Shown here: piece by piece, positions 32,500 to 43,640 of the stretch
Layout: the number at the start of each line of letters is the position of its first letter
Position numbering within the stretch: position 1 is the first letter of the stretch
Assembly: GCA_963556195.1 (NCBI GenBank)
Contig: OY744547.1
Span: 525,201-589,200, forward strand
Origin: Sepiola atlantica
Lineage: Eukaryota > Mollusca > Cephalopoda > Sepiida > Sepiolidae
Direction: 5' to 3'
DNA: 64,000 nucleotides
Translations under genes and position numbers: made by a program
Notes under the pieces: model-generated
The model's database searches: none
The model's input: the letters and a program-made list of their open reading frames with translations, nothing else
Told to the model about the DNA's origin: nothing

Positions 32500-32806
32500 G
32501 AGGTCTGTTTAAAAAGTATCCGACCTTTAGGCCAGAAAAAATATTTCAAATACGTAACGGGGTTGGGACCCTAATCCCCTTCAAAGTAGGATTTTGTGCT
32601 TGCACACACTTAGCCCATCGATCCATCCACTGTTCATCTCCGCCGTCGCGTTAAATTCAGCAGGTGTTTAGAGAAGATGCGATGTGTAACACAAATTAAG
32701 GAATGGTTCAACCGATTCAAAAATGGCCGCACATCAGCGGAGAGTGACCAGTGTTCTGGCAGGCCCGAAACTGCCCGGCGTGCAGTTGAGAGGGTGCGAA
32801 AAAAAG
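32500..32806 (+). pseudogene. Deleted mariner element with transposase HTH remnant
   Basis: Begins GAGGTCTGTTTAAAAAGTAT, the same end as the MITE at 16658. An open frame from ATG 32677 encodes IKEWFNRFKNGRTSAESDQC and SGRPETARRA, matching the mariner transposase N-terminal helix-turn-helix region (normally WFKRFKDGRxSxxDxxxSGRP). It ends at a (TA)n tract after about 45 residues; the catalytic DD34D part and right end are gone. Confidence 0.85.
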
Positions 32807-32808
32807 AG

Positions 32809-32809
<1 letters not shown>

Positions 32810-32875
<66 letters not shown>
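32810..32875. repeat. (TA)n microsatellite
   Basis: Joins the truncated mariner to the duplicated unit at 32880. Confidence 0.96.
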
Positions 32876-32878
<3 letters not shown>

Positions 32879-32879
32879 T

Positions 32880-33205
32880 ATGAATATTATAACTGTCCTG
32901 TTTTTAAATCTCCGAAACAGTTACATGGTAAACAGCTGATGATCCCCGTGTTAATATTAGACGCTTAAGGTCTCCTGTTTTTGTTTCACTCTTAGATAAT
33001 TAACCCCCCCCCCCTTTTTATTTTTTTAATTTTAATTTTTAATTTTTTTGATTTTACTTATATTTTTTCATTTATTAATTTTCCAACGAATGTTAAGTCT
33101 GCAATATCTTGGATTTAGTTAGTTTGTCTGGGAGTTTAAACTGCATTTTACTTTTTTTTTTTTTTTTTTTTTTTTAATGACTTAAAGCTTCTTTAGACTA
33201 TATAT
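32880..33205 (+). repeat. Direct duplication, copy 1
   Basis: TGAATATTATAACTGTCCTG ... GACTTAAAGCTTCTTTAGAC, repeated at 33591-33885 with few differences, mostly in poly(C)/poly(T) length. GAAACAGTTACATGGTAAAC with GCTGATGATCCCC is related, reversed, to family I. Confidence 0.9.
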
Positions 33206-33590
33206 TGGGTATTTAGATCTGTATGACTAGGTTTCCTTCCTCTTATCTAATTACTTTTCTGGTACCAAAGGTACTTAAGCTTTATTTTTTATTTATTTTT
33301 TAATGCAACTTTGATTCCTATATAATTTTATTGCTAGCTACCATATTGCAGAATGGTTCTTGGATATAGTGTTTAGATAGTATTATTATTATTTTTATTT
33401 TTTATTATTGTTATAATTAATGTTATTTGATATGCAAATTACTATATCATACGGTAGTCTTAAGGGTAATATATTATTATTATTATTTTATTATTATTTT
33501 TTATGTATATATTAGTGATATTTTAAGCTGAATTATTTCGACACTTGATTATTGGGGAAATGGTCGTATAATCAGTACCATTGGAGAGCC

Positions 33591-33890
33591 ATGAATATTA
33601 TAACTGTCCTGTTTTTAAATCTCCGAAACAGTTACATGGTAAACAGCTGATGATCCCCGCGTTAATATTAGACGCTTAAGGTCTCCTGTTTTTGTTTCAC
33701 TCTTAGATAATTACCCCCCCCCCTTTTTTTTTTTTCTTACTTATATTTTTCATTTATTAATTTTCCAACGAATGTTAAGTCTGCAATATCTTGGATTTAG
33801 TTAGTTTGTCTGGGAGTTTAAACTGCATTTTACATTTTTTTTTTTTTTTTTTTTTAATGACTCAAAGCTTCTTTAGACTATATATATATA
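33591..33890 (+). repeat. Direct duplication, copy 2
   Basis: Offset 711 bp from copy 1. The 385 bp between the copies are AT-rich and unassigned, so the unit may be 711 bp long with only one full repeat present. Confidence 0.9.
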
Positions 33891-33894
33891 TACA

Positions 33895-34100
33895 TACAAG
33901 GTGATTGGAAAGTAACTCCCTAATATAAAGTGCTCGTAATTTATTACTGAAATATAATTTTTACAAGAAATGAATATGATAAGAAAGTGCATAGCGTGGG
34001 GTTTTATTCAAAATTCGATATGGGTGCCAGCAATCGCCACTAGCTTCTAATAATGCCTGGAAACCGCATCAACTGATTTCACAAAGAACTTTTTTTCTTA
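33895..34100 (-). mobile_element. Mariner-like element end fragment (tentative)
   Basis: CAAGGTGATTGGAAAGTAAC resembles a mariner-type terminus. On the minus strand, text like GDCWHPYRILN could be the extreme C-terminal coding part. Short and decayed. Confidence 0.4.
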
Positions 34101-34126
34101 CTAATGAGTTAACACTTATCATAGCT

Positions 34127-34130
<4 letters not shown>

Positions 34131-34207
<77 letters not shown>
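34131..34207. repeat. (TA)n microsatellite
   Basis: About 38 TA units. Confidence 0.97.
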
Positions 34208-34210
<3 letters not shown>

Positions 34211-35193
34211 AAGCCAACTTGGCCGTAGAAATACCTGGTATAGTACACAGGTGCAGGGTAAACCCAGTCGACACGATTGATCCGTGCATCTTAGCAGATT
34301 ATCGATATAGGAGAAGGAAACTTTGATGTAAAACCTGCATGACTTTCATTCATCTTGCCACAGCTTGTCAGTGAAACCAGGCTCTGTGGAAAGAAAGCGT
34401 GTCGTACAAGCACATAACTCGGCCAAAAAGAACCTCACCCCCCCCCCCAATACACCGCCAACTCACAAAGCACAGAAAATATGTTGGTTGTAGTAAAAAA
34501 ATCCGTTTTTTATTGATGGAATCCATTTTTGTCATGGAGTATTTGCATACAAAGATCGTTTCCCTTTTCACTTTTTCTTACTTACACGGATAGTTTTACA
34601 ACATTCCGCGATGCGTTCAACAGTGGCGTTTATTCTGCTTTTTTTTTCAAAACTCATTTTTCTATTAGTGACGGGACTCTTCTACACAAAATAAAAAAAG
34701 AGTTACAAGATTTTTCAGATATTCAAATTCTATGATATTTAACGTCACAAAATGTGTCACCTGGACAACGCCTGGTGGTGTGTTCTGGTGAATGTAATGA
34801 AAATCGATTTTGTCTCCAAGCAGAAGATTTCTGACTTCGGTTAGTGAAAAGAATTTTTCGCTCTCTGAAAAAAAAAAATGGAGAAAAACTTTGTTGACGT
34901 ATGGAGAGTTAGAGTGGTTGGCTAAATTAACTCATAGACCAAAAGAAAATCTGCAAGAGAAAAAAAGTGGGGAAAAAAGTAGGAAAGTGATTTCTGTCCG
35001 ATTTCCATCGACAATCGTTTGTGGAATTGGTTGATAAATTGGCTTCGAATCGATAATTCGCATCACTCGAAGATGAGTTGATAGACAGAAAAGCAGGCGC
35101 GTCTATAAATAGACACGTGACAAACGAAGACGGATCAGCGGTTGAAATCTCGAGGGAAAATCAATTGGAAGTAAAAAGGTGATGCAATAGTTT
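34208..35193. other. Unassigned sequence
   Basis: No gene or repeat family recognised; several short open frames on both strands lack motifs. Confidence 0.45.
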
Positions 35194-35247
35194 GCGTCAA
35201 AAAGAGAAGGAGAGAGATCGATAGAGAGATAAAGTGAGGAATAGATC

Positions 35248-35295
<48 letters not shown>

Positions 35296-35378
35296 CCGAG
35301 TAAAAAGGTGATGCAATAGTTTGTGTCAAAAAGAGAAGGAGAGAGAGAGAGTGAGTTAGGAAGAGAGTGAGAGAGATC

Positions 35379-35412
<34 letters not shown>

Positions 35413-35518
35413 AAGGGAGAGAATGAGAGCAAGAAAGAAAGAAGGCGAGAGAACGAGAAGGGAAGCAAGAGAGAGAGAGAGAGAGAGAAAGAGACAGACA
35501 GAGCGAGAAAGGAAGAAG

Positions 35519-35553
<35 letters not shown>

Positions 35554-35943
35554 ACAGCACGAAAAAGAAAGAGATTTCAACAAATATAGAGAGACAGATA
35601 CAAAGAGAAAGAGGAGAGAGAAAGAGAGAGAATAGGAAAATAAAGCGTAAGAGTGATTATGAGACAGAGGGCGAGAGACATCGAGAGAGAGGGGGAAAAA
35701 GGGGGAGAGGGGGGAAGAAAGAAGGCGAGAGAAAGAGAACGAGAAGGGGGATAGAGAAAGAGAGAGAGAGAGAAAGAGAGAGAGAGTGAGAGAAAGAGAG
35801 AGAGAGAGTGAGAGAAAGAGAGTGAAAGAGAGAGAGAAAGGGAGAGAGAGAGAAAGGGAGAGAGAGAGAAAGGGAGAGAGAGAGAAAGAGAGAAAGAGAA
35901 AGAGAGAGAGAAAGAGAGAGATAGAGAGAAAGAGAGTGAAAGA

Positions 35944-36035
<92 letters not shown>

Positions 36036-36135
36036 AAGAGAGAGAGAGAGGGGATGGAGAAAGAGAGAGAGAAAGAGAGAGAGAGAAAGAGAGAGAGGGG
36101 ATGGAGAAAGAGAGAGAGAGAGGGGGAGAGAAAGC
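35194..36135. repeat. Long GA-rich purine tract (about 0.94 kb)
   Basis: GAGAGA/GAAAGA with GATCGATA interruptions. 35180-35230 and 35300-35350 share an imperfect copy of GGTGATGCAATAGTTTG plus CAAAAAGAGAAGGAGAGAG, so part grew by duplication of a 120-bp unit. One strand is almost pure purine, able in principle to form triplex DNA. Arg/Glu-rich frames are artefacts. Confidence 0.95.
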
Positions 36136-36639
36136 TATGCTTTACTCGTTAGAGGTGACATATGGCGTTCGTCCACATGTTACCTATAACGAGTATTCTT
36201 TGTTAAGCTGACGATTTTTAGATAGACAATTGATTGATGACTATATAAATGGGACATTAAATTGTTTGGCTCACGTGAGACTTGAAATACAAATTTTCTG
36301 CATCATAAAACGTCATAATTGCTCGGAATTGTGGCGTAACATTTACATTACTTAATTAAATGAATGCGACTTCATAACAATACAAACTTTTACGAAAGAA
36401 ATTTGTCCTTACATATCCTTGTAAGACATTGGCAGCAAAAACTTGTCATCTACCACAACGGAAAAACATTCCTTATCTTCTGCCATATGCTTAGCGCCAG
36501 GCAGAATTTCCATGAACAGAGTTTCTTCCCAACACAATACCACAAAACTGCTTCCCTGCAGACTGCAAAATAGTCGTCTTTAAATCCAATGTCAACTACC
36601 AGTCATAAACTACATTGGTCATAAACCGCCTCTATAAAT
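36136..36639. other. Unassigned sequence
   Basis: Nothing recognised. Confidence 0.4.
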
Positions 36640-36995
36640 AAACTTTGTTAATTCCATTCATCACTCTCATAATATTCTCCATCATTCAACTGACAATCCA
36701 TCCATCTTATCCTCAAGTACCAAAAAAAATTGTTGCACCCGATTCCCTTTCCCCTTTCTCTCAAATCCATTCTCATCACTACCTGCCATATTTTTCTTGA
36801 CCTTCCCCAATGAACTGAACCTGATAGCTCAACCGTCCTACATCTTCTAACCCAAGAATTTCCATCCATTTTTTCAACGTGGCCATACCATCGAAGTCTC
36901 TTGTTCTGCACACACACATCCCTATACTGTCCAGATTTAATATTCCTCTGAAGTCATCAGATCTAAGCCAGACTTTGAGACTCTCATTAATCAAA
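36640..36995 (-). pseudogene. LINE ORF2 C-terminal fragment (second LINE type)
   Basis: Minus strand gives RLRWYGHVEKMDGNSWVRRC, the well-known C-terminal motif (RLRWxGHVxRM...) of many invertebrate non-LTR retrotransposon ORF2 proteins, preceded in another frame by SLKVWLRSDDFRG and followed by MRMDLRERGKGIG. A frameshift lies near 36900. Related 3' text (CCTCGAGT...GGTTTTTGG) is at 37085 and 55877. Confidence 0.75.
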
Positions 36996-37734
36996 CGTTG
37001 CTCATTAAACTCATCATTTTAAATCCTCTCATACTATTCTTCATCATTTAATTGACAATTCAACAATCTTGTTAACCTTGGTCCTCGAGTGGTTTTTGGT
37101 CTTGATAAGTTGTGACTCATTCGTAAATAAAAACAAAACAACTTATTTTGCCATGATGAAATATGGCTTCACTTGAGAAAGATACCGCATATTAAGTGCC
37201 GATAGCCATTAATTCTCGGCACATCGCATGAAATTTAATTCCATGTTATGTTTTTAAGTTGACAATTAAAGTCTCATCTTTCCGACTTGTTTCTTAACTG
37301 CTGAATAATTCATGGCTTACTTTTTGAGTATTTAAACCACGGCGTCAATTTCTGATGTGATCGATGCCATTCTCTGTCCGACAGTCTTGCTCCATATTTG
37401 TACTGTACGACATGGAATGAAGAACTTGCGAAGTGTATCAAAGAAAAGCGGAAATAATAGAGAGAGAGAGAGTGAAGAAAAAGTTTAGTGAATAAAGATG
37501 TGTATTCGTGCGATGATATCGTGTCGTTGTGTGGTGTGTATAATATTATACACACCTCTCGATAACCCAAGTCGACTTTGCCGTTTCACATATTCCACAC
37601 GAACGCAGAGAATTCTTTCAATGGAAGATTTATTAGTTCAGAAAGAATTGACAATTTTTAAAGCATGGGTTCTGCATCAGAGAGTGAGTGAGTCAGAGTT
37701 ATTAGTTTAGACAGAATGGACAATTACATGCAAC

Positions 37735-37736
<2 letters not shown>
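36996..37736. other. LINE 3'-flank scraps, otherwise unassigned
   Basis: 37020-37125 shares GACAATTCAACAATCTTGTTAACC-type and CTCGAGTGG-type text with 36675-36720 and 55845-55915, probably LINE 3' sequence. Confidence 0.4.
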
Positions 37737-37768
<32 letters not shown>

Positions 37769-37790
37769 GAGAAAGAGAGAGAGGGGTACT
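37737..37790. repeat. (GA)n microsatellite
   Basis: GAGAGA with GGGG interruption. The flanks repeat ATGG(G)TTCTGCATCAGAG / GGCTCTGCATCAGAG (37665 and 37800), again a direct repeat around a microsatellite. Confidence 0.93.
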
Positions 37791-37799
37791 CTAAAGCAT

Positions 37800-38059
37800 G
37801 GGCTCTGCATCAGAGTGAGAAAGAGATGGCTTGTGCCGCACACTGTTTAATTAACATCGTGCACCAACCCCAACCCTTTAACTGGGTCTTTTGAGGGAAC
37901 GGCAACTTTTTCGTGTCTGCTCTGGTCTGCTTGCGTGTCTGGTCGGAAAGAAAACAGAATTTCCTTTCTTCAGAAATCACGTGATTCTCTCCTTCCGTTT
38001 ACTCGTTAAGGTCAATCCATTGACCCCCTAATCCGTCAATCATCTCTCTATTCAATTGC
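37800..38059. other. Unassigned sequence
   Basis: Nothing recognised. Confidence 0.35.
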
Positions 38060-38450
38060 ACTGCTTTTGTTATGAAACATCTGGCGGCAAATAGGGCAGC
38101 AAGAAGAGCAATATACAAAGACAAGAAAAAGGATGAGAAAACTAGGTTTCAGATGTATTATCCTGATTGGAGCACAGGGTGGAATAGGTGCCAGTGTGAT
38201 TGCAAGAGTTAGGAGTGGATGGAGTAAGTTCAGGAAACTTCTGTCATTACTAACCAGCAGAACTCCCTCTCTGCTCCCTGTTTCCCCGACTCTACCGACA
38301 TGCAGAAATTTAAAACTAATGTAAACAGACATCTTGCTGCACAGCTCACAACTTAGGATGACCCCCAAAACTTACTCCCTAATTATCAGTAGCCTCTTAC
38401 GTATACAGTGGCGTCTTGCCTTGTTTGGTGTGAACAATGATAAAATAAAA
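38060..38450 (+). pseudogene. LINE fragment with 3' end
   Basis: 5' part encodes KHLAANRAARRAIYKDKKK-like basic text; 38230-38345 encodes FRKLLSLLTSRTPSLLPVSP and LPTCRNLKLM-type text close to the 27220-27310 fragment; 3' UTR AGTAGCCTCTTACGTATACA and CTTGCCTTGTTTGGTGTGAA, then an A-rich tail. Frame is broken. Confidence 0.7.
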
Positions 38451-39056
38451 TGAAAATAAAAACATAACCGCCGCATGGGGGGGGGGCTATAATAAAAAAA
38501 AAAATGAAACACTTTTGATACAGAAAAAGACTGAATATCCGATTTCTAATATAGAACAGCACTCAAAATCTGATAAACCATTTAGTAAATGTGCTGTTTA
38601 TCTTGTGGTGTGATATTTATTTAACAGATGAATACGCCATTTGGAACGAAACAGTTCGGTACCAAAGAAATGAGTGGGGGGGGTGTCAACCTGACAAATC
38701 AACCCCCATCGGTTTAGCTGTTTTTAGATGAGGAGAATTTATTTAAAATTCCTGAAGAGTTGGGGGGGGGGGCAAACAGAAAAGGGAGTGGCAAGTTTAT
38801 TTTGCCAATTGGTGGTAAAAGCGTCGCGAACTGATGTCTTGTTCATCTCACAGTTTTGACTTTATAAATAAAACAACGATGGCCGCGAAATATGTTTTCG
38901 GAATTATTTTGATGAGTATTGATAATTCGTATTATTTAGAACACCATTTAATAAATAAATAAATAAATAGATAAAATATAGTAATATGAAGTAGTAAGAC
39001 TACACATTTAAAACGAGAATAGGTTTAAGGCTCCTAAAATTTATACTAGAATTGTT
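38451..39056. other. Unassigned sequence with G- and A-runs
   Basis: GGGGGGG runs at 38477, 38674 and 38762. GCACTCAAAATCTGATAA at 38571 echoes 30368. Confidence 0.4.
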
Positions 39057-39061
39057 CACAC

Positions 39062-39150
<89 letters not shown>
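39057..39150. repeat. (CA)n(TA)n microsatellite
   Basis: ACACAC to 39074, then TA to 39150. Confidence 0.96.
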
Positions 39151-39154
<4 letters not shown>

Positions 39155-39544
39155 TGGTTGTATCGCTGGTGAGAAAAGATTACTTATTTTTCGTTCTGCT
39201 AGCAAGATGAGATTGGGATTCGGTCTTTTTTTGCTCAATTCGGATTTAACGGGTTTTCTAATTAAACAACGAACTTCTATTTGACTTGGGTTGCACATTT
39301 CGGGATTTTGGAACTTTGATTGGACTTTCTATATTATTTGATTTATTTATCATTAACATTGAATATTGACACATTTCGGGACTGGATAACTTTGTCGGCA
39401 CCTTCAATTACACGTATTTGGACTGCTGTTTGTAACTTGGAGTAATTGTCTTTTCTGATTATGCTTCTCAATATGTATGACCTGGATGTATTGTATGGAT
39501 TCAACAAAAAGTATGTTTTTGGGTTGATATGTTTTGATGTTATG

Positions 39545-39755
39545 TATTTTTGTGTATTTGTGTATATAATTTTATATATTTTCAAAGCGTAATTTTATTA
39601 CCTGTAGTAGTATAACTGCGGTAATGGTCCTCCGAAGAGAAGAATTATCTTTGAAAACTCATGAGCTAAGGACTTAAGAATACTTTGCTTGAACTTTGAA
39701 TTCTAATAAAATTTGATTGACACCTTATTTTATTACTTCATTTTATATTATAATA
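39545..39755 (+). repeat. Family H repeat
   Basis: TTTTATTACCTGTAGTAGTA, AAAACTCATGAGCTAAGGAC and AATAAAATTTGATTGACACC, ending at a short (TA)n. 39151-39544 upstream is unassigned. Confidence 0.85.
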
Positions 39756-39769
39756 TATATATATATGTA

Positions 39770-39850
39770 TATATAAAGATAAGTGAAAGAAGAGAGATAA
39801 ATATGTACGAATGACAAATCTATTTCAACTTCGATTGTTCAATGCAAGGT
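39770..39850 (+). repeat. Family K fragment
   Basis: GATTGTTCAATGCAAGGTGTAT; other copies at 46750-46900 and 50155-50265. Confidence 0.75.
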
Positions 39851-39899
39851 GTATATATATATTAGTAATTGTCCACAAAATATATTAGTAATATAATTA

Positions 39900-39977
<78 letters not shown>

Positions 39978-39989
39978 TAATATAATTGT

Positions 39990-40062
<73 letters not shown>
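39900..40062. repeat. (CT)n(TA)n and (TA)n microsatellites with a duplicated spacer
   Basis: (CT)n 39900-39921, (TA)n to 39974, ATTAGTAATATAATTGTCC, (TA)n 39991-40062. The spacer echoes 39861-39898. Confidence 0.95.
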
Positions 40063-40065
<3 letters not shown>

Positions 40066-40165
40066 AGCAATGAAAATATATATGGCAATCAAGCTACACA
40101 GAGGCTCCCGTGTTTCATCCCCGGGGGGAATCGTCAGGCTAAATCCTCGGGTGTCTTTTAGCCTT
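40062..40165 (+). repeat. Family J fragment
   Basis: AATCAAGCTACACAGAGGCTC, CGTGTTTCATCCCCGGGG and AATCGTCAGGCTAAATCC, as at 32038-32100. Confidence 0.8.
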
Positions 40166-40268
40166 GCTAAGTGATGCTTCATCAATAAATTTAAAAAAAG
40201 AAAGACTATATTAAACAAGTATAAATAAATAAATTATCGGTGGGAATAAGGAGTGTTGGAATTAATCA

Positions 40269-40312
40269 GTACCCACGGGCGAGCCGTCACAACCCACGGG
40301 CGAGTCGTCACA
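40269..40312. repeat. Two tandem 21-22-bp units
   Basis: ACCCACGGGCGAGCCGTCAC then ACCCACGGGCGAGTCGTCAC. Confidence 0.85.
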
Positions 40313-40997
40313 AGTTTTTGCCTCCTTAAATGTCACGCATGAAACGAAAAGAGAGTTGGTTCACATTTCTGTTGTTGCTATATTCTAGAAGATGAATCAA
40401 TATTACCCCAACCCCATTGTTGTTGTTGTTATTGGTGGGGGGGGGGCGCTTTCGTTTATGCTCTAGTTCTTTGACCTAGAGAAGTGGTTGGACGGCGTAG
40501 AAGTTTAGAGTCTTACAAAGGTCCGTCCTATTTTTTAATCAGAGTGTGTGATTGGCCTTTACGACATAATCACACTGACACGCCGATTCTCGTTAGAAAT
40601 TAAACGATGTTGACCCTGGCCAGTAATTATACGGATGTTGTAAGAAAATGTGGGATTTTTTGTCCTCAGAGACAATCACCACCTTCTCCTAATAATTCCA
40701 CTGTTTACTGTTAACCAGCAACGTTTTCGCTCTCGCTGTCTCTCGACGTATACGTTTGCTTCTAACTGCAATCGTCTCTCCTACCCCCAATGTTGTTGGA
40801 TTTCCTCGCATTCAAATTATGAGAAAACCCGAAATGAAGCGACATTCACCCGAGGCGGGTTGAGCCGGTTTCATCCGAAGGATTCTAGGGAATACTAAAC
40901 TTAAAAACGGTCCCCAGTCGTATGCATATCCCAATCATAGGAGATGACGATGTAAGGTTTTTCAGTCATTACAGGGAGGTGTTGACGTCCTCTCACA
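40313..40997. other. Unassigned sequence
   Basis: No gene or repeat recognised. Directly downstream (minus strand) of the 5S-like sequence. Confidence 0.4.
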
Positions 40998-41108
40998 TAC
41001 AACACCTAGTATCCCCAAATGTTCACCCATCTGGTACTGACCAGGCTGAACGTCGCTTAACTTTTGTAATTTAATGAGAACCGGTGTGTCAACGTGTCTA
41101 TGCCGTAT
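40998..41108 (-). pseudogene. 5S rRNA-derived sequence (pseudogene or 5S-type SINE head)
   Basis: Minus strand reads TACGGCATAGACACGTTGA, CACCGGTTCTC, AAGTTAAGCGACGTTCAGCC, TGGTCAGTACCAGATGGGTG and GGGGATACTAGGTGTTGTA. These align in order with eukaryotic 5S rRNA (CACGTTGA, CACCGGTTCTCG, AAGTTAAGCAACG, GTACTTGGATGGGTGACC, GGTGCTGTAGGC) over about 110 nt. The internal Pol III control region is recognisable but changed at several bases, so this is not a normal 5S gene. Sequence beyond the 5S end could be a SINE body. Confidence 0.8.
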
Positions 41109-41474
41109 TATGCAAATTATGAATAAGCATATAATCGCGACCCCGCCATGCGCCTTACAGCTGTCGCAAATAGCTGCCAGAGACTTTGAACTGGGTGAGT
41201 GCGAGCATTTATCATCATAGAAATAATATTCAGTTCAAACCCGACGGGAAAACAGATTTGTACTCGTAGATGAGTGACGACAGATTTCGAAGAGAAGGAA
41301 CAACAACCGTAAATTAATTGAACTGTTTGACTTATTCAAGTAATAAAGAATGATGCACAAAACAATGGGCGTGAATAGAAAAAGGTGAATATACAGAAAA
41401 AGGGTTTTCGCAGAACTTATTTTAGTTGAAGATGAAATGTATAATATGGAGTAGAGAGGATATCATGTTGATGT
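41109..41474. other. Unassigned sequence
   Basis: Nothing recognised. Confidence 0.35.
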
Positions 41475-41885
41475 TACGATGGTGTTTGGTTTTACGGCAT
41501 ATCACCATTTTTGAGTTTAAATAATGCCAAATCAGATTATTTTGGTAAAAAAAATTAATACCTCAAGTTTTTTTATATTTAAAAATATTTATTCATGGTG
41601 TTTGGTTTGGTTGTTTTGTTTTACGGCATATCACCATTTTCGAGTTTAAATAATGCCAAATCAGGTCATTTTGATAAAAAAAATTAATACCTCAAGTTAT
41701 TTTTATATTTTTAAATATTTATTTATGGTGTTTGGTTTGGTTGTTTTGTTTTACGGCATATCAACTATTTTCGAGTTATTAAATGTCAAATCAGGTCATT
41801 TTGGTAAAAGTTTTTATGCTTCAAATTCTTTAATTCTTCAAATATTTATTAATGGTGTTTGGTTTGGTTGTATCGTAGGGGAAAA
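41475..41885 (+). repeat. Tandem repeat, 116-130-bp unit, about 3.3 copies
   Basis: GGTGTTTGGTTTGG begins units at 41481 (variant), 41597, 41727 and 41854. Each unit continues TTTTACGGCATATCA, AAATCAGGTCATTTTG and AAAAATTAATACC. The first unit lacks GGTTGTTTTG. Confidence 0.92.
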
Positions 41886-42055
41886 TTGTTGTTTTTGTTT
41901 TTGACTTTGCAGAAAATGACATCAATCATGTTTTGTAAAGAGAAAGGATAACACCAATAACATCAATGTTTGGTGCATTTTAGGTCAGGAAGCCGGTATT
42001 TTCAGACAGCCTTATCTGGTAGCAGCAGGACCAGCATGTGAAACAGACGTTAAAC

Positions 42056-42056
<1 letters not shown>

Positions 42057-42154
<98 letters not shown>
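42057..42154. repeat. (GAT)n microsatellite
   Basis: About 32 uninterrupted ATG/GAT units. Poly-His on the minus strand is an artefact. Confidence 0.97.
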
Positions 42155-42673
42155 GTTTGTTTCCTTTGTGTTCTTGTCACGTTCATCCCACACTTTGTTT
42201 TATTTTCTTGTTATGATAGACGTAGTACATTCAACAGCTGGCCCTCGCCTATCGCCATTCGTGTTTCTCTCTACATCGTGTTAAATATTTGGTGATCGAT
42301 GAAAAATAAACAAAATATGTCTTTTGCAATGTCACGGTCACTACTTCTTAATATGTATGCCAGTTACCGACAGATCATCACTGACCATTGGTCACTAATA
42401 AATCTTCTCTCGCGGGAACCTTAACAGCTGTCACTGAAAAATTCAATAGACATTAATCCCCTGCTTCGAATCACTAATTTAGATTATAGCAATATAACCG
42501 GACTATTTTGCATCAGCGCAACTAGCGGCGCATGAATACATCTGGTAATTTTCATATCTTTAAAAATCCTATATTGCATGAGCACAAATAAATAAAACAC
42601 GCCTCAAAATGATATCTTAAACAGCTACTATATGTTTCTATAAACAGAGGATAAAATCATGTTTTAACTTTCG
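42155..42673. other. Unassigned sequence
   Basis: Nothing recognised. Confidence 0.35.
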
Positions 42674-42757
42674 GACGTAATTGTAGACAAGTCACATGAC
42701 ATTTTACTTTTATAATTTCTCTTTTCTCCTTTTAGAGACTTGTCTACAATAACGTCC
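42674..42757. repeat. Hairpin, 21-bp arms
   Basis: GGACGTAATTGTAGACAAGTC and its complement GACTTGTCTACAATAACGTCC with one mismatch and a 42-nt loop. Confidence 0.85.
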
Positions 42758-42963
42758 TCAGATTAAAACAATTCTGTCCGTCCAAACAAAATTCGTGCTT
42801 AGGAGCCGGTTGTTTTAAGATAAAAAGAATTGAAGCCAGTTAACAGCAGCAGTCAAATATAAGCCGGTCGAAAGAAAGGACGTAACTATGCTTTGCTAGT
42901 AAAGTTCTCTCTTTGGGGGGAAAATAAAGACTTGGTCATTGGAATTTAACATACCATTGTTTA

Positions 42964-42965
<2 letters not shown>

Positions 42966-43021
<56 letters not shown>
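42966..43021. repeat. (TA)n microsatellite
   Basis: About 28 TA units. Confidence 0.97.
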
Positions 43022-43025
<4 letters not shown>

Positions 43026-43366
43026 AATATAAGAGACAACTCATGTCTAGATATCCTTTGGTAGATCCTTTCAATAGTCCGAATTAGGATCTTAGTTTTG
43101 GATAGGAATTGGCTGATGAATTTGCCATAATTTGCATTTGTCTCCCAAGTACTTTCGGAGCCATCTGGGTCCATCTTCGGGGAATGAGGTTAATCAGCTT
43201 ATAGTTTCGTACTTAGTACATAATTCCCGCCAAAAATCTTCTATAAATACTACATATGGTCTATACCTGATTTGGGTTTACGTATATTAGATTGGCGTTA
43301 TCTTTTAGGTATGGTTCGTAAGTATTTTTTATTTAAGTTCGTTGTTTTTATGTTAGCCAGTACTTC

Positions 43367-43485
43367 TTACTACCTAGCACTACTCACGTATCGAGCACTG
43401 TTGAAGTAAATACTGAAAATTGATACATAAAAAATTATATCTCCCTATAAATTTTTATGTGGATAAATGAAATACTAATATATAG
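43367..43485 (-). repeat. Family J, antisense
   Basis: CTACCTAGCACTACTCACGT, CGAGCACTGTTGAAGTAAAT and ATTTTTATGTGGATAAATGA are the reverse complement of 31918-32025. Confidence 0.85.
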
Positions 43486-43541
43486 CATTTATTTTATTTG
43501 ATACATACATTAAACAAAAGCAAAGTTGGCGGGACAACGCT

Positions 43542-43544
<3 letters not shown>

Positions 43545-43638
<94 letters not shown>
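43545..43638. repeat. (TA)n microsatellite
   Basis: About 47 TA units. Confidence 0.97.

Positions 43639-43640
<2 letters not shown>

Noticed and set aside
35786..36211. 141-residue Arg/Glu-rich open frame
   Set aside because: Purely the translation of a GA-rich tract; all frames on both strands are open there.
40998..41108. Functional 5S rRNA gene
   Set aside because: Several substitutions in the internal control region and arms, single copy, no terminator T-run at the expected place.
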